Positions 7,919-16,683 are shown, counted from the stretch's first letter. The stretch is DNA of 64,000 nucleotides from Clostridium_S neuense (GCF_045310695.1 NZ_JBJIAA010000007.1:124001-188000), one strand, 5' to 3'. Translations and numbers: made by a program. The notes: generated from the letters alone by a model not told the origin.

Positions 7919-8314
7919 ATGATAGAATGGAATGAAGAATACGTCATAGGAATAGAAAAAATAGATGAACAACACAAGAAATTATTTGAAATTGCAAATG
8001 AAGCTTATAGACTTTTAAAAGACCCATTTTTAATAGACAAGTATGATAGAATTCTCAGGATAGTTAAAGAGTTAAAGGATTATACTAAATATCATTTTGA
8101 TTATGAAGAAGAGTATATGCAAAATATAGGATATAGAAAATATTTGTCTCAAAAAGTAGCACATGATGATTTTATTGATAAAATCAATAAAGTTAACTTA
8201 AAGGAAATGGATAATAATCAAGATGAGGCTATATTAAATCTATTAGAGTTTGTAGTTAAATGGATTGGGGAGCATATAAAAATGGAAGACATTCAAATAG
8301 CTGAAGCACAGTAA
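7919..8314 (+). CDS. Bacteriohemerythrin
   Basis: A 131-residue single-domain hemerythrin. The di-iron ligands are visible in order: H in DEQHKKLF, H and E in YHFDYEEEYM, H in VAHDDF, and H with D in GEHIKMED. The N-terminal WNEEYVIGI is typical. Members bind O2 at a non-heme di-iron centre and in anaerobes serve in oxygen sensing or scavenging. AAGAGGTG precedes the ATG. Likely in an operon with the TetR gene. Confidence 0.95.
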   Translation: MIEWNEEYVIGIEKIDEQHKKLFEIANEAYRLLKDPFLIDKYDRILRIVKELKDYTKYHFDYEEEYMQNIGYRKYLSQKVAHDDFIDKINKVNLKEMDNNQDEAILNLLEFVVKWIGEHIKMEDIQIAEAQ

Positions 8315-8385
8315 TATGCTGTAGAAAATAAAAATTATCTTTAGTGATAAAACAATAGAAAATTTATATAACCTTATATTAAGTG

Positions 8386-8448
8386 AAGGAATAGTATTTA
8401 AAAGAACAATCTTACTTTGTGTTCTAAAATATTATTCCTTTATTTTTT
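8386..8448 (+). terminator. Intrinsic terminator after the hemerythrin gene
   Basis: AAGGAATAGTATTTAAAAGAAC pairs with GTTCTAAAATATTATTCCTT across a short loop, followed by TATTTTTTAT. Confidence 0.8.
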
Positions 8449-8459
8449 ATAATTTAGTG

Positions 8460-8488
8460 TTGACATTCTTAGTTGCAAATAATAAAAT
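8460..8488 (+). promoter_or_regulatory. Sigma-A promoter for the zinc-ribbon operon
   Basis: TTGACA (8460-8465), a 17-base spacer and TAAAAT (8483-8488), about 64 bases before the start codon. Confidence 0.75.
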
Positions 8489-8551
8489 GAGTATATAGTC
8501 ATTGAGCAACAAGTCAATAAAAACAATTATATTATATGGAGGATTATAATT

Positions 8552-8794
8552 ATGAAAATTTGTATTGCATGTGGAATGCCTATGAATAAAAAAGAGGATT
8601 ATGCCATGGGAGATGAATCTAAGAATTACTGTAAATATTGCATGAGGGAAGATGGAACTATGCAGTCTTATGAGGAAAAACTTAAAGGCATGACTGAATT
8701 TATTGTAAGAACTCAAGGAATCGATAGAAATGTGGCAAATAAAACTGCAAGGAAAATGATGGATAAGCTTCCAGCTTGGGAGGATTTAAAATGA
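8552..8794 (+). CDS. Small zinc-ribbon protein
   Basis: An 80-residue protein. An N-terminal C-x2-C (CIACGMPM) and a second C-x2-C (YCKYCMRE) form a zinc ribbon of the type annotated as putative zinc ribbon domain (Zn_ribbon_2). A helical tail includes LPAWEDLK. RBS is TGGAGG. It overlaps the VOC gene by 4 bases (ATGA), so the two are translated together. Role unknown. Confidence 0.8.
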   Translation: MKICIACGMPMNKKEDYAMGDESKNYCKYCMREDGTMQSYEEKLKGMTEFIVRTQGIDRNVANKTARKMMDKLPAWEDLK

Positions 8795-9141
8795 AGAATT
8801 ATGATAATTTTTTTCTTGGAGTTAATAATTTAGAGGATGCTAAAGAATATTATCAAAATGTTTTAGGGTTAAAGCTAAAGTTTGATTTCTCAAATAAGGG
8901 AATGGCAGCTTTTAATATTGGAAATGAGGAACCAGCTATTATTTTAAAAGATAAAAAGGTTTTTGAAGATATAAAACCCACTATTTGGTTTGAAGTTGAA
9001 AGTGTTGAAAAAGAATATAAAAGGTTATTAGAGAATGGAGTACAATTTTTATCTAAACCATTTAAAATAATGACAGGTATGGCAGTAGAATTTGAAGATC
9101 CTTTTGGAAATAGACTTGGTATAACAGATTATGTAAAGTAG
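8791..9141 (+). CDS. VOC family (glyoxalase/bleomycin resistance fold) protein
   Basis: A 116-residue protein with the VOC beta-alpha-beta pattern: NNLEDAKEYYQNVLGLKL at the start and FEDPFGNRLGITDY at the end. The start is ATG 8791, coupled to the previous stop, with GGGAGG upstream. The substrate is not predictable; such proteins range from glyoxalases to antibiotic-binding proteins. Confidence 0.9.
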   Translation: MKNYDNFFLGVNNLEDAKEYYQNVLGLKLKFDFSNKGMAAFNIGNEEPAIILKDKKVFEDIKPTIWFEVESVEKEYKRLLENGVQFLSKPFKIMTGMAVEFEDPFGNRLGITDYVK

Positions 9142-9207
9142 TAGTAACATAAATTAAACTGTAAAATATAATAGTTATTGATATTATATTTTAATTTAGG
9201 AGTAGCT

Positions 9208-9564
9208 ATGTATTATCCTTATAATATGAGCAACTTTCACAGAATAAAAAGAACCTATGATACATTACTTACCGACAGTGGTACTAATATTATGAAGATA
9301 GGAGAAAACGCATGGGTGATTTTAGATGATAATCCATCTACGGGTTATTCTTGGAGAGTTGTTACAGATAGTTCAGGAATATATAAAGTTATAAAAAGTT
9401 TTTATTTGCCAACCAATACAGGAAGTGTTGGGTCACCAGGCAAATCTATATGGATTATAAGAGCTGTAGATACAGGAAGAGGCTCAATAACATTTAAGTA
9501 TAGTAGAGCATATTCTACAGATTCTAATGATAAAGAAATACGATATGAAATTAATGTAATATAA
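9208..9564 (+). CDS. Chagasin-like cysteine protease inhibitor (MEROPS I42 family)
   Basis: A 118-residue protein with the I42 signature NPSTGYSW at residues ~43-50. This loop inserts into the active site of papain-type proteases in chagasin. A second conserved stretch ends GRGSITFKYSRA. ATG 9208 follows AGGAG at 9198-9202. No signal peptide is visible, so it would act in the cytosol. This is odd for an inhibitor unless the target is internal or the protein leaves by another route. Confidence 0.8.
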   Translation: MYYPYNMSNFHRIKRTYDTLLTDSGTNIMKIGENAWVILDDNPSTGYSWRVVTDSSGIYKVIKSFYLPTNTGSVGSPGKSIWIIRAVDTGRGSITFKYSRAYSTDSNDKEIRYEINVI

Positions 9565-9572
9565 GAAAATGC

Positions 9573-9684
9573 CGAGTGACAATATTTCGTTATATTAAAA
9601 AATTCTATAAGTCTAAGGCAAAAAAATCTTAAAATCATAAAATGTTTTAAGACTTTTTTACTGAGATTTATTAGAATTTTTTTT
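9573..9684 (+). repeat. R1 repeat, short diverged copy (R1a)
   Basis: Starts 8 bases after the stop of the I42 gene. It has the R1 order: a GAGTGACAATATTTCG end, then an A-tract, ATTCTATAAGTCTAAGG, a hairpin loop, GAGATTTATTAGAAT and a T-tract. The central palindrome is shortened and the second hairpin is missing. It should work as a terminator. Confidence 0.6.
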
Positions 9685-9807
9685 ATTATTTCTTCATAAT
9701 TGTATTTGATTTTCATTGATTGACTATGATTATAATGCATTATTGAAGGATATTGGAGAAAAGTTTAATTCATACTCCAAGTTAAGTAACAACATTAAAT
9801 AAATAGT

Positions 9808-9862
9808 AATTGGCATTTGACAATAACAAAATTTAACTATATAATAATGGCAAATGCCAATT
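9808..9862 (+). promoter_or_regulatory. Promoter with paired inverted operator before the DUF134 gene
   Basis: TTGACA (9817-9822), a 17-base spacer and TATAAT (9840-9845). The 12-base AATTGGCATTTG (9808-9819) overlaps the -35. Its exact complement CAAATGCCAATT (9851-9862) lies at the expected transcription start. Two half-sites flanking the promoter suggest repression by looping or by bound dimers. The downstream helix-turn-helix protein is the obvious candidate. Confidence 0.75.
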
Positions 9863-9883
9863 ATATTTGAGGAGGAAATTTAA

Positions 9884-10372
9884 ATGCCAAGACCAATTAA
9901 GTATAGAAAGGTTGAAAACTTGCCTAAATATACATATTTCATGCCAGCTGGAATAAAGAAATGTGAGCTTCAAGAAATATTAATAAAAATTGAAGAAGTT
10001 GAAGCTATGAGACTTAAAGATATAGAGGAGTTAAATCAGGAAGAATGTGCAGAAAGAATGCATGTTTCAAGACAGACTTTTCAAAATATAATAGACAGCG
10101 CAAGAAAAAAAGTTGCTTTGGCATTAACAGAGGGAAAGGCAATAAATATAAGTGGTGGAAATTATACAAGGAATTTATGTAAGTTTAAATGCATAGCTTG
10201 TGGCAATATATATGAAATAAAGTATGAGGAAGATAAAAATATATGTCCATCATGTGGTTCAAAAGATGTTATGTGCAGTAAAAAAAGTGATTTCTGTCAT
10301 AGGGTATGCCATAAGAGGTGCAAAAATAATAAAGAAATTGGAGGAAATTTAAATGAAAATAGCAATACCTAA
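9884..10372 (+). CDS. DUF134 helix-turn-helix protein with C-terminal zinc ribbon
   Basis: A 162-residue protein. Residues 1-100 are a DUF134 domain (starting MPRPIKYRKV) with a sigma-70 region-4-like helix-turn-helix (QEECAERMHVSRQTFQNIIDS). Residues ~103-150 add a cysteine-rich ribbon with CIACG, CPSCG and further C and H residues. DUF134 proteins are predicted DNA-binding regulators commonly found beside NifX/NafY-type genes, as here. The 20-base overlap with the next gene indicates coupling. Probably autoregulated through the palindromic sites at 9808-9862. Confidence 0.85.
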   Translation: MPRPIKYRKVENLPKYTYFMPAGIKKCELQEILIKIEEVEAMRLKDIEELNQEECAERMHVSRQTFQNIIDSARKKVALALTEGKAINISGGNYTRNLCKFKCIACGNIYEIKYEEDKNICPSCGSKDVMCSKKSDFCHRVCHKRCKNNKEIGGNLNENSNT

Positions 10373-10700
10373 TAATGGTAGTTCATTAAATCAGCATTTT
10401 GGTAAGAGTAAGAGCTTTATGATTGGAACAGTAGAAAATGATAAAATTGAAAAGCTTGAGGAAGTGTCAACAGAAGAGCTTGCACATCAACATGAAGGTT
10501 TGGCAGATTTACTTTTTAAACATAATGTAGATGTAGTTGTAACTGGAGGTATAGGTGCTGGCGCATTAGAGGCTTTGAGGAGTAAAGGCTTTAAGGTTAT
10601 AAGAGGTGCGAAGGGTGAATGTAAAGATGTTATTGAAAGCTATATAAGTGGAAATTTAGAAGATAAGGATGTAATGTGCAATCATCATTGTGATCACTAA
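10353..10700 (+). CDS. NifX/NafY-type (dinitrogenase Fe-Mo cofactor domain) protein
   Basis: A 115-residue protein with the NifX/NafY fold: MKIAIPNNG, LNQHFGKSKSF, and VVTGGIGAGALEAL. It ends in a histidine-rich CNHHCDH that may bind metal. Members bind iron-molybdenum cofactor or iron-sulfur precursors, but most stand-alone copies in clostridia lie outside nif clusters and have unknown roles. GGAGG lies inside the end of the upstream gene. Confidence 0.9.
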   Translation: MKIAIPNNGSSLNQHFGKSKSFMIGTVENDKIEKLEEVSTEELAHQHEGLADLLFKHNVDVVVTGGIGAGALEALRSKGFKVIRGAKGECKDVIESYISGNLEDKDVMCNHHCDH

Positions 10701-10723
10701 ATATTTTGCATATGAAGAATTTT

Positions 10724-10759
10724 ATTCTGGTATATAAATTTATATATCAGAATTTTTTT
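10724..10759 (+). terminator. Intrinsic terminator
   Basis: Stem ATTCTG-GTATATAAA with TTTATATAT-CAGAAT, followed by seven T. Confidence 0.8.
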
Positions 10760-10822
10760 ATAAAATAATGGTATAATAATGGTATAAATTACTATAGAGT
10801 TTTATAAAGGGGAGGAGTTTAG

Positions 10823-11839
10823 TTGAAAACTGAAACTTATAAGTTGGGAATTGTTGAAGATAAAGAATTGAGGTTTGCAGTTATAGTTTCAAAATTTAAT
10901 GGTAAGTTTGTATATGGAAGGCATAAAAAAAGAGAAACATGGGAAATACCGGGTGGTCATAGAGAAGTAAATGAAAATATTGCTTTAACAGCAGAAAGGG
11001 AACTTAAAGAGGAAACTGGAGCAGTTAAATTTAATATAGAGCCTGTGTGTGATTATTCTGTAAAAAGAGAAGGACAAGTTCAGGATTATGGTAGAGTATA
11101 TTATGCCAATATTGAAGAATTAGGGGAATTACCTAACTTTGAAATTGAAGAAATTAAATTATTTGACTATATACCAGAAAAGCTTACATATCCAGAGATT
11201 CAGCCGATTTTACTTAAATATGTTATGAAATATAAAATAGAAAAATTAATTTCAAATTTTAAGCTAAGAAGGATATATGCTCAGTATTTTGAAAATCTTG
11301 ATGAAGTGAAGAAAGAAATTGAAAGATTAATTCCAGAAAATGCTTCTATTGGAATAGGTCATTCGGCAACACTTCAAAAGATGGGTATAACTAAAACCTT
11401 TATTGATAAGGGTAATATTGTATACGATAAAGAATTAGCTAAGGATAAAAAAGAATGTAAGGAAATAAAGAAGAAAGCACTCATTGCGGATTGGTATATT
11501 ACAGGCTCTAATGCTGTATCTGTTGATGGACGAATAATTAATGTTGATCACAGTGGAAATAGGGTGGCTGCAATAACTTTTGGACCAGACAAAGTTATTA
11601 TAGTTGTTGGGATTAATAAAATTGTTGATACCTGGCAGGAAGGAATAAAAAGGGTTAAAAATATAGCATGTCCATTAAATGCAGAAAGAGCTGGTTTTAA
11701 CCCTCCTTGCGTTACATTAAAAAAGTGCGTTGATTGCTCATCAATTGAAAGGGTATGTAATAGTCTCTCAATAATAGAAGGACAATCATTAGAAAGTAGA
11801 ATCAAAGTATTTATTGTAAATGAAAGTTTAGGATTTTGA
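10823..11839 (+). CDS. NUDIX hydrolase fused to a LUD (LutC/DUF162-like) domain
   Basis: A 338-residue two-domain protein. Residues ~1-125 are NUDIX, with the box GGHREVNENIALTAERELKEE complete. Residues ~130-338 match the LUD domain: GIGHSATLQKMG, then SNAVSVDGRIINVDHSGN and CPLNAERAG, with a late cysteine cluster (CVTLKKCVDC). LUD proteins are linked to lactate-oxidation complexes; stand-alone ones have unknown substrates. The fusion would join a nucleotide-diphosphate cleaving domain to a putative nucleotide- or sugar-binding fold. Start is TTG after GGGGAGGAG. Confidence 0.85.
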   Translation: MKTETYKLGIVEDKELRFAVIVSKFNGKFVYGRHKKRETWEIPGGHREVNENIALTAERELKEETGAVKFNIEPVCDYSVKREGQVQDYGRVYYANIEELGELPNFEIEEIKLFDYIPEKLTYPEIQPILLKYVMKYKIEKLISNFKLRRIYAQYFENLDEVKKEIERLIPENASIGIGHSATLQKMGITKTFIDKGNIVYDKELAKDKKECKEIKKKALIADWYITGSNAVSVDGRIINVDHSGNRVAAITFGPDKVIIVVGINKIVDTWQEGIKRVKNIACPLNAERAGFNPPCVTLKKCVDCSSIERVCNSLSIIEGQSLESRIKVFIVNESLGF

Positions 11840-11904
11840 ATATAATTAGCTGATAATTAAAGTAGCTAGTATTTAAAAAAATAAAATATATTGATTGGAG
11901 AATA

Positions 11905-12681
11905 ATGGTGAATCAATGGTTTACAATTGAGAAAATAGATAATGAAACTTATGCTGTAAGTGAGTATGGACATTGGGAACAGGTACATTCTTATTTACTT
12001 ATAGGAAGAAATTATGCACTTTTAATTGATACAGGGCTTGGAATTGGGAATATAAAAAAAGAAGTTGAAAAATTAACAAATTTACCCATAATAGTAGTTA
12101 CTACTCATGTACATTGGGATCATATAGGTGGACATGCATTATTTGATACTATTTATGTTTACAAGGATGAAGTTGATTGGCTAAAGTATGGTATTGATAT
12201 CCCACTTCATGTTGTTAAGAAGAATATTATGAGAGACCCCTTTACTAAAAAGCCGCCTATAGAATTTAATATAGATAATTATAAAATTTACAGTGGAAAA
12301 CCGAATAGGATACTAGAAGACAATGATATTATCGATATAGGTAAAAGAAAGGTAAAAATAATTCATACGCCAGGACATTCTCCGGGGCATATTTGTTTTT
12401 TTGAGGAGGATAGAGGATACTTATATACAGGAGATTTAATTTACAAAGGAACTTTATATGCTTTTTATCCAAGCACAGACCCTGTACTTTTTAAAAAATC
12501 CATAGATAAAATCAGTGAGCTTAAGGGGATAGTAAAGCTGTTGCCAGCACATAATGATATAAATATACAAGTTGATTTAAGATATAAAATACAAAAAGCA
12601 TTTAAACATATTGAAAATAAAGATATGCTTAAACATGGTACTGGAGTATTTGATTTTGGCGAGTTTAAGATATATTTATAG
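11905..12681 (+). CDS. Metallo-beta-lactamase fold hydrolase
   Basis: A 258-residue MBL-fold protein with the metal motif THVHWDHIGGH near residue 72, then HTPGHSPGH and TGDL for the remaining ligands, and a late PAHND. This is the general glyoxalase II-like group. The substrate is not predictable. The HAD gene follows 11 bases after its stop, so the two form an operon. Confidence 0.9.
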   Translation: MVNQWFTIEKIDNETYAVSEYGHWEQVHSYLLIGRNYALLIDTGLGIGNIKKEVEKLTNLPIIVVTTHVHWDHIGGHALFDTIYVYKDEVDWLKYGIDIPLHVVKKNIMRDPFTKKPPIEFNIDNYKIYSGKPNRILEDNDIIDIGKRKVKIIHTPGHSPGHICFFEEDRGYLYTGDLIYKGTLYAFYPSTDPVLFKKSIDKISELKGIVKLLPAHNDINIQVDLRYKIQKAFKHIENKDMLKHGTGVFDFGEFKIYL

Positions 12682-12692
12682 GAGAATAACAA

Positions 12693-13541
12693 ATGAAGTA
12701 CAAATTAGTATGCGTTGACATGGATGGAACTCTTTTAAATAGTAAAAAAATTGTAAGTGATGCTAATAATAAGGCCATTAGAAAGGCACACAAATTAGGA
12801 GTTAGTATAGTAATAACTACGGGCAGGATATATGAAAATGCTGCTTTTTATTCAAAGCTTATTGGTATAAAATCTCCTGTTATTGCCTCAAATGGAGCTA
12901 TTATAAAAGAAAAGAATACTGATAAGGTAATATATAAAAAACCACTTGCAATTGAAAATATAAAACAAATTATTAGTATATGTAATAAGCATAAAGTTAA
13001 GGTTAATTTTAATACCCAGGACAGTTTTATTTGTGGAAGCAGATTTGTATATTTACTAATAAGTAGATTTTTTTTAAAGTCCATGAGTTTAGCTGATGAT
13101 GGCAAATTAAATATAGAGTATGTAAAGGACAGTCATAAGCTCATAGAGAAAGCTGAGCAATGCTATAATGATATTATTAAGTGTGAAATTATACATACAA
13201 ATCAAAGAAAAATTAGTGCACTAAAAAAAGAATTACGAGAACTTAGTAATATTGAAGTGGTAGGATCATCTAAGTACAATATTGAAATTACAGCTAAGTT
13301 TGTTTCAAAAGGAAAGGCAGTTGAAGCTTTAGCTAACCTTTATAGAATACAAAGACAAGAAATAATTACAATTGGCGACAGCGAGAATGATTTGTCAATG
13401 ATAGAATATGGTGGACTTGGAGTTGCAATGGGAAATGCCTCAGAAGAGATAAAAAGTAAAGCTGATTATATTACAGATACTAACGATAATGATGGTGTGG
13501 CAAAAGTTATAAATAAGTTTATATTAAATAATGTATTGTAA
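12693..13541 (+). CDS. Cof-type HAD phosphatase
   Basis: A 282-residue HAD IIB (Cof) protein. Motif I DMDGTLLN is at residues 9-16, motif II is TTGR near 50, the lysine of motif III is in SKGKAVEAL, and motif IV is GDSENDLSM. Family members dephosphorylate sugar phosphates, FMN or pyridoxal phosphate. RBS is AGGAG. In an operon with the MBL gene. Confidence 0.93.
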   Translation: MKYKLVCVDMDGTLLNSKKIVSDANNKAIRKAHKLGVSIVITTGRIYENAAFYSKLIGIKSPVIASNGAIIKEKNTDKVIYKKPLAIENIKQIISICNKHKVKVNFNTQDSFICGSRFVYLLISRFFLKSMSLADDGKLNIEYVKDSHKLIEKAEQCYNDIIKCEIIHTNQRKISALKKELRELSNIEVVGSSKYNIEITAKFVSKGKAVEALANLYRIQRQEIITIGDSENDLSMIEYGGLGVAMGNASEEIKSKADYITDTNDNDGVAKVINKFILNNVL

Positions 13542-13590
13542 AAATGGAGGAATTTAATGCTAGTATGGTTAGTCATATACTGAAATTAAA

Positions 13591-13923
13591 TTATTTTGTA
13601 AAGTGCTTTTTATAATCTTTTCCCCATTCACACATATAGCCAAGTATAGGTTTTAAGCTTTCCCCAACTTCTGTTAATCCATATTCAACTCTTGGTGGAA
13701 TTTCAGCATAAACTTTTCTATAAATTATTCCGTATCTTTCTAATTCTCTAAGCTGCATTGTTAAAGTCTTTTGTGTTATATTTGGCAGCAAGCGTTGAAG
13801 TTCATTAAATCTAACAACGTTTTGAGATAAGTGCCATAAAATTGATAACTTCCATTTTCCACTCAATATATTAATAGTTATATCCATTGGACAGCTATCA
13901 GTTAAATTTTTTGACTTTGCCAT
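13591..13923 (-). CDS. HxlR family transcriptional regulator
   Basis: A 110-residue winged-helix protein with the HxlR pattern: C at position 12 (SCPMDITINILSGKWK), RFNELQRLLPNITQKTLTMQL as recognition region and a wing ending PPRVEYGLTEVG. The conserved cysteine senses electrophiles or redox changes in characterised relatives (YodB, HypR). It is divergent from the amidohydrolase gene across ~150 bases, which suggests that it controls that gene. Confidence 0.93.
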   Translation of the reverse strand: MAKSKNLTDSCPMDITINILSGKWKLSILWHLSQNVVRFNELQRLLPNITQKTLTMQLRELERYGIIYRKVYAEIPPRVEYGLTEVGESLKPILGYMCEWGKDYKKHFTK

Positions 13924-14072
13924 TTTTACCCTCCAATATTTTTTATGTCGAAATGATTATTCTACCGTAATAATATCATTTTTGATACTACATTTCAAAT
14001 TTGTGCGTACTTATATTTAAAATTTAAGGATGATATACTTTTACATGAAATAAATTGTAGGAGTGATATTAA

Positions 14073-14864
14073 ATGATAATTGATAGTCATGCACATGTTG
14101 TGTTGCCAGTTGAAAAGCATATAGAATTGATGGATGAGGCAGGAATTGATAAAACAATACTATTTTCTACTTCTATGCATCCGGAATTGGCACAAAATTT
14201 GGAAGAGTATGAAAATGAATTAAATAAGTTATATGATATTATTTCTGGTAAAAAGAATAATATGGATGCTAAAATAAACTCAATTAAAGAGCAATGTGAG
14301 ATTATTAAAAAATATTCATCAAGATTTTATGGTTTTGGAAATGTACCAGCAGGTTTCGATTATGAAAAAACAGCCTCATGGGTAAAAGAATATGTAGTGA
14401 AGAATAATTTTAAGGGTATTGGTGAAGTTACTATAGGTAATGGTAGAACTCAAGATTTAAGTGGTATTTTTAAAGCAGCACATGACTTTTCAAATTTACC
14501 AATATGGATTCATGCATTTTGGCCCTTGGATTTAAATGATTTAAAAGGAATATTTAATTTAGCAAAGCAATATAGTGACGTACCAGTAGTAATAGGACAT
14601 TTAGGCGGACTAAATTGGCTTGATACTATTAAAATGGCAAAGGGAGTCAAAAATGTCTACATAGATTTATCAGCATTTTATGCTGCAATTCAATTAAGCA
14701 TGGTAATAAAGGAATTGCCAGATAGATGCTTATTTAGTACTGATCTTCCATTCGGAGATTTAGCTATAGAAAAATTTGCTATAGAACGTGTTTGCACTGA
14801 TAAAGCAGTTATAAAACAAGTTATGGGAGGAAATGCAGCAAGGCTTTTACAATTGAATGTGTAG
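14073..14864 (+). CDS. Amidohydrolase-2 (TIM-barrel metal-dependent hydrolase) family protein
   Basis: A 263-residue protein beginning IIDSHAHV (the HxH metal motif at residues 5-7). It continues with IWIHAFWP, IGHLGG, and FSTDLPFG near residue 225 for the catalytic Asp. It resembles the decarboxylase/hydrolase group of the amidohydrolase superfamily. Substrate unknown. AGGAG precedes the ATG. The divergent HxlR gene suggests induction by a reactive or aromatic compound. Confidence 0.85.
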   Translation: MIIDSHAHVVLPVEKHIELMDEAGIDKTILFSTSMHPELAQNLEEYENELNKLYDIISGKKNNMDAKINSIKEQCEIIKKYSSRFYGFGNVPAGFDYEKTASWVKEYVVKNNFKGIGEVTIGNGRTQDLSGIFKAAHDFSNLPIWIHAFWPLDLNDLKGIFNLAKQYSDVPVVIGHLGGLNWLDTIKMAKGVKNVYIDLSAFYAAIQLSMVIKELPDRCLFSTDLPFGDLAIEKFAIERVCTDKAVIKQVMGGNAARLLQLNV

Positions 14865-14887
14865 ATAACTTAAAATATAGAGATACT

Positions 14888-14965
14888 TTAATATAAGTTA
14901 AAGGAGGATAATGGAATTACATCTCAAGTTCCGCGTATGATCATTATCTTTATTGAGCAAGTTAT
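14888..14965 (+). repeat. Solo R2 repeat
   Basis: AGTTAAAGGAGGATAATGG, a palindromic core and a GCGTATGATCATTATC end match, with some changes, the segment nested inside the R1 copies near 31.4 and 46.5 kb. The rest of the gap up to the R1b copy (14966-15056) shows nothing I recognise. Confidence 0.5.
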
Positions 14966-15056
14966 TACGTATTTTCTATAATCAGTTTCCCTACAAAACA
15001 ATATATTGTGAACGAGATTTTGCAATGAACATAATAATAAATTGTTTAAATAATGA

Positions 15057-15308
15057 ATTATAAAGATTCACACTAAAATTCCGTAGGTACGGAGGAATTT
15101 TTTCCTTGCACTACTGTGGAGGTGAAGTAACAATGCTGAAGGAACGATTTAAAAAAATTCTAATAAATCTTGGCTCAAAAATTGTGAAATGCTTAGATAT
15201 TTCAATCTGTTTGAGCAACGCGAGTTATTGAAATATCTTAGTATTTTATGATTTTTGAACCCTAGATTTACAGTATTTTTTAACGCGACGAAGTATTGTT
15301 ACTTCACC
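15057..15308 (-). repeat. R1 repeat (R1b)
   Basis: Full copy: small hairpin AATTCCGTAGG/TACGGAGGAATT, then TTGCACTACTGTGGAGG, GAAGTAACAATGC, GAAGGAACG, an A-tract and a long hairpin (arms AGATATTTCAA... with ...TTGAAATATCT). It ends in GTTACTTCAC, which overlaps the stop of the radical SAM gene. As seen from that gene, the A/T-flanked hairpin would end its transcript. Confidence 0.75.
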
Positions 15309-16683
15309 CTTTTGACATTTTATAATTACCTTTGCAGTTAAAATCTTCCTTCCAGGCTTTATCTGCAGCTGGTTTGAAGTTTTCTGCAAGCTCATCGAGC
15401 TCTTTCATAAATTTAGGATCACTAATCATATTTTTAGCACTTTCATCAGTAGGTTTTGCACCGGTTTTTTTAACAACTTTACGTATAACATTAGGATTGT
15501 CTATCATCATGCAGGGCATCAATAAATTTTTATTATAAGGTTGTATCCTTCGTAATTCTTTGAAATATGGAGTCTTGAAGGCGTCTACAAGATGATGATT
15601 TTTTACGTTAAAGGATGAAAAATGAGAGAATATACATGGTTCTACATCTTCCTTTGCATTTATGTGGCAATAGTATTTTCCGGCAATGCAGCCGCCAACA
15701 TAAGGAGCATCATTAAAAAAATCCACACAAAAATAGGGCATTGTAGTTCTAATTGCTCTTGTTCTTTTTCCAAGCTCAATTCTCTGAGTAGGTGTAAGCA
15801 TATTTTTAACGTCAACACCAATTCCCACAGGCATGTAAATAAAATACCAGCTTATTTTAGAGCCTTTATCAATTAACATTTGTATAAATTTTTTTGATGA
15901 TACGGTTTCAAAGTTATGAGTAGAGGTTGCAGAGGATACACCAAAAATCACACCTCTTTCACGAAGTAGGTCCATGCCATGCATTACTTTATTAAAGGTA
16001 CCTTTTCCCCTCCTTGCATCAGTTTCTTTTTCAAAACCTTCTAGAGAAAACATTGGTGCAACATTTCCTAATCTTTGTATTTTGTCAGCTAAATCTTCTG
16101 TAAAAAGAGTTCCGTTGGTAAAAGGTACAAACATACAGTCATTATATTTTTTGTATATGTCCAGCATATAGTTGTTTATAAAAGGCTCTCCACCTAGAAT
16201 TATAAAAAAGTACGTCCCTAAATTTCTTGCTTCGCCTATAAGTCGATCAACTTCCTTAAAAGGAATATCATCTTTTTTGCTGTAATTTCCCGCATAACAT
16301 CCAGTACACCTTAAGTTACATCTCATTGATGGGCTTAAAAGAATTACGAAAGGTATTTTTGTATCTTCGTCATTCAAATATTTATCTCGTTTAGACATTC
16401 CATACCATACGGAATTTGCTAAAAAATTTACAAAAAACTTCTTAAGACATTTTTTATTTATAGTTTTAAGTATATTTTGCATATACTCGTGTACACTTTT
16501 ATTTGTATTATAGTAGTTTAGGACAGTGTCAATTTGTGATAAGGAATAGTGGTCTTTGACTGCAGTTTTTATAATCCCAAATACTTTATTTACATTTTTT
16601 TCTGGATTTTTATCGATATATGATATTACAGTTTTTATAAGTGATTCTTTCACTTTTTTTTCAAAGGATTGTGTTAAATTCAT
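15304..16683 (-). CDS. Radical SAM protein
   Basis: A 459-residue protein. The cluster motif C-x3-C-x2-C is at residues ~119-126 (CNLRCTGCYAG), with GGEP following (ILGGEPFI). Further cysteines in the last 130 residues (CIAGKYYC, EPCIFSHF, PCMMID) could hold an auxiliary SPASM-like cluster. An N-terminal ~110-residue helical region precedes the radical SAM core. Substrate not predictable; no peptide precursor gene is evident nearby. RBS is GGAGGAGG. The stop codon lies inside the R1b repeat. Confidence 0.85.
   Translation of the reverse strand: MNLTQSFEKKVKESLIKTVISYIDKNPEKNVNKVFGIIKTAVKDHYSLSQIDTVLNYYNTNKSVHEYMQNILKTINKKCLKKFFVNFLANSVWYGMSKRDKYLNDEDTKIPFVILLSPSMRCNLRCTGCYAGNYSKKDDIPFKEVDRLIGEARNLGTYFFIILGGEPFINNYMLDIYKKYNDCMFVPFTNGTLFTEDLADKIQRLGNVAPMFSLEGFEKETDARRGKGTFNKVMHGMDLLRERGVIFGVSSATSTHNFETVSSKKFIQMLIDKGSKISWYFIYMPVGIGVDVKNMLTPTQRIELGKRTRAIRTTMPYFCVDFFNDAPYVGGCIAGKYYCHINAKEDVEPCIFSHFSSFNVKNHHLVDAFKTPYFKELRRIQPYNKNLLMPCMMIDNPNVIRKVVKKTGAKPTDESAKNMISDPKFMKELDELAENFKPAADKAWKEDFNCKGNYKMSKG

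Noticed and set aside
13558..13584. Eight-codon frame after GGAGG between the HAD and HxlR genes
   Set aside because: It is too short to support; probably chance or a remnant.
15622..15876. Open frame opposite the radical SAM gene
   Set aside because: It is the antisense of a well-supported gene, with no RBS or family pattern.
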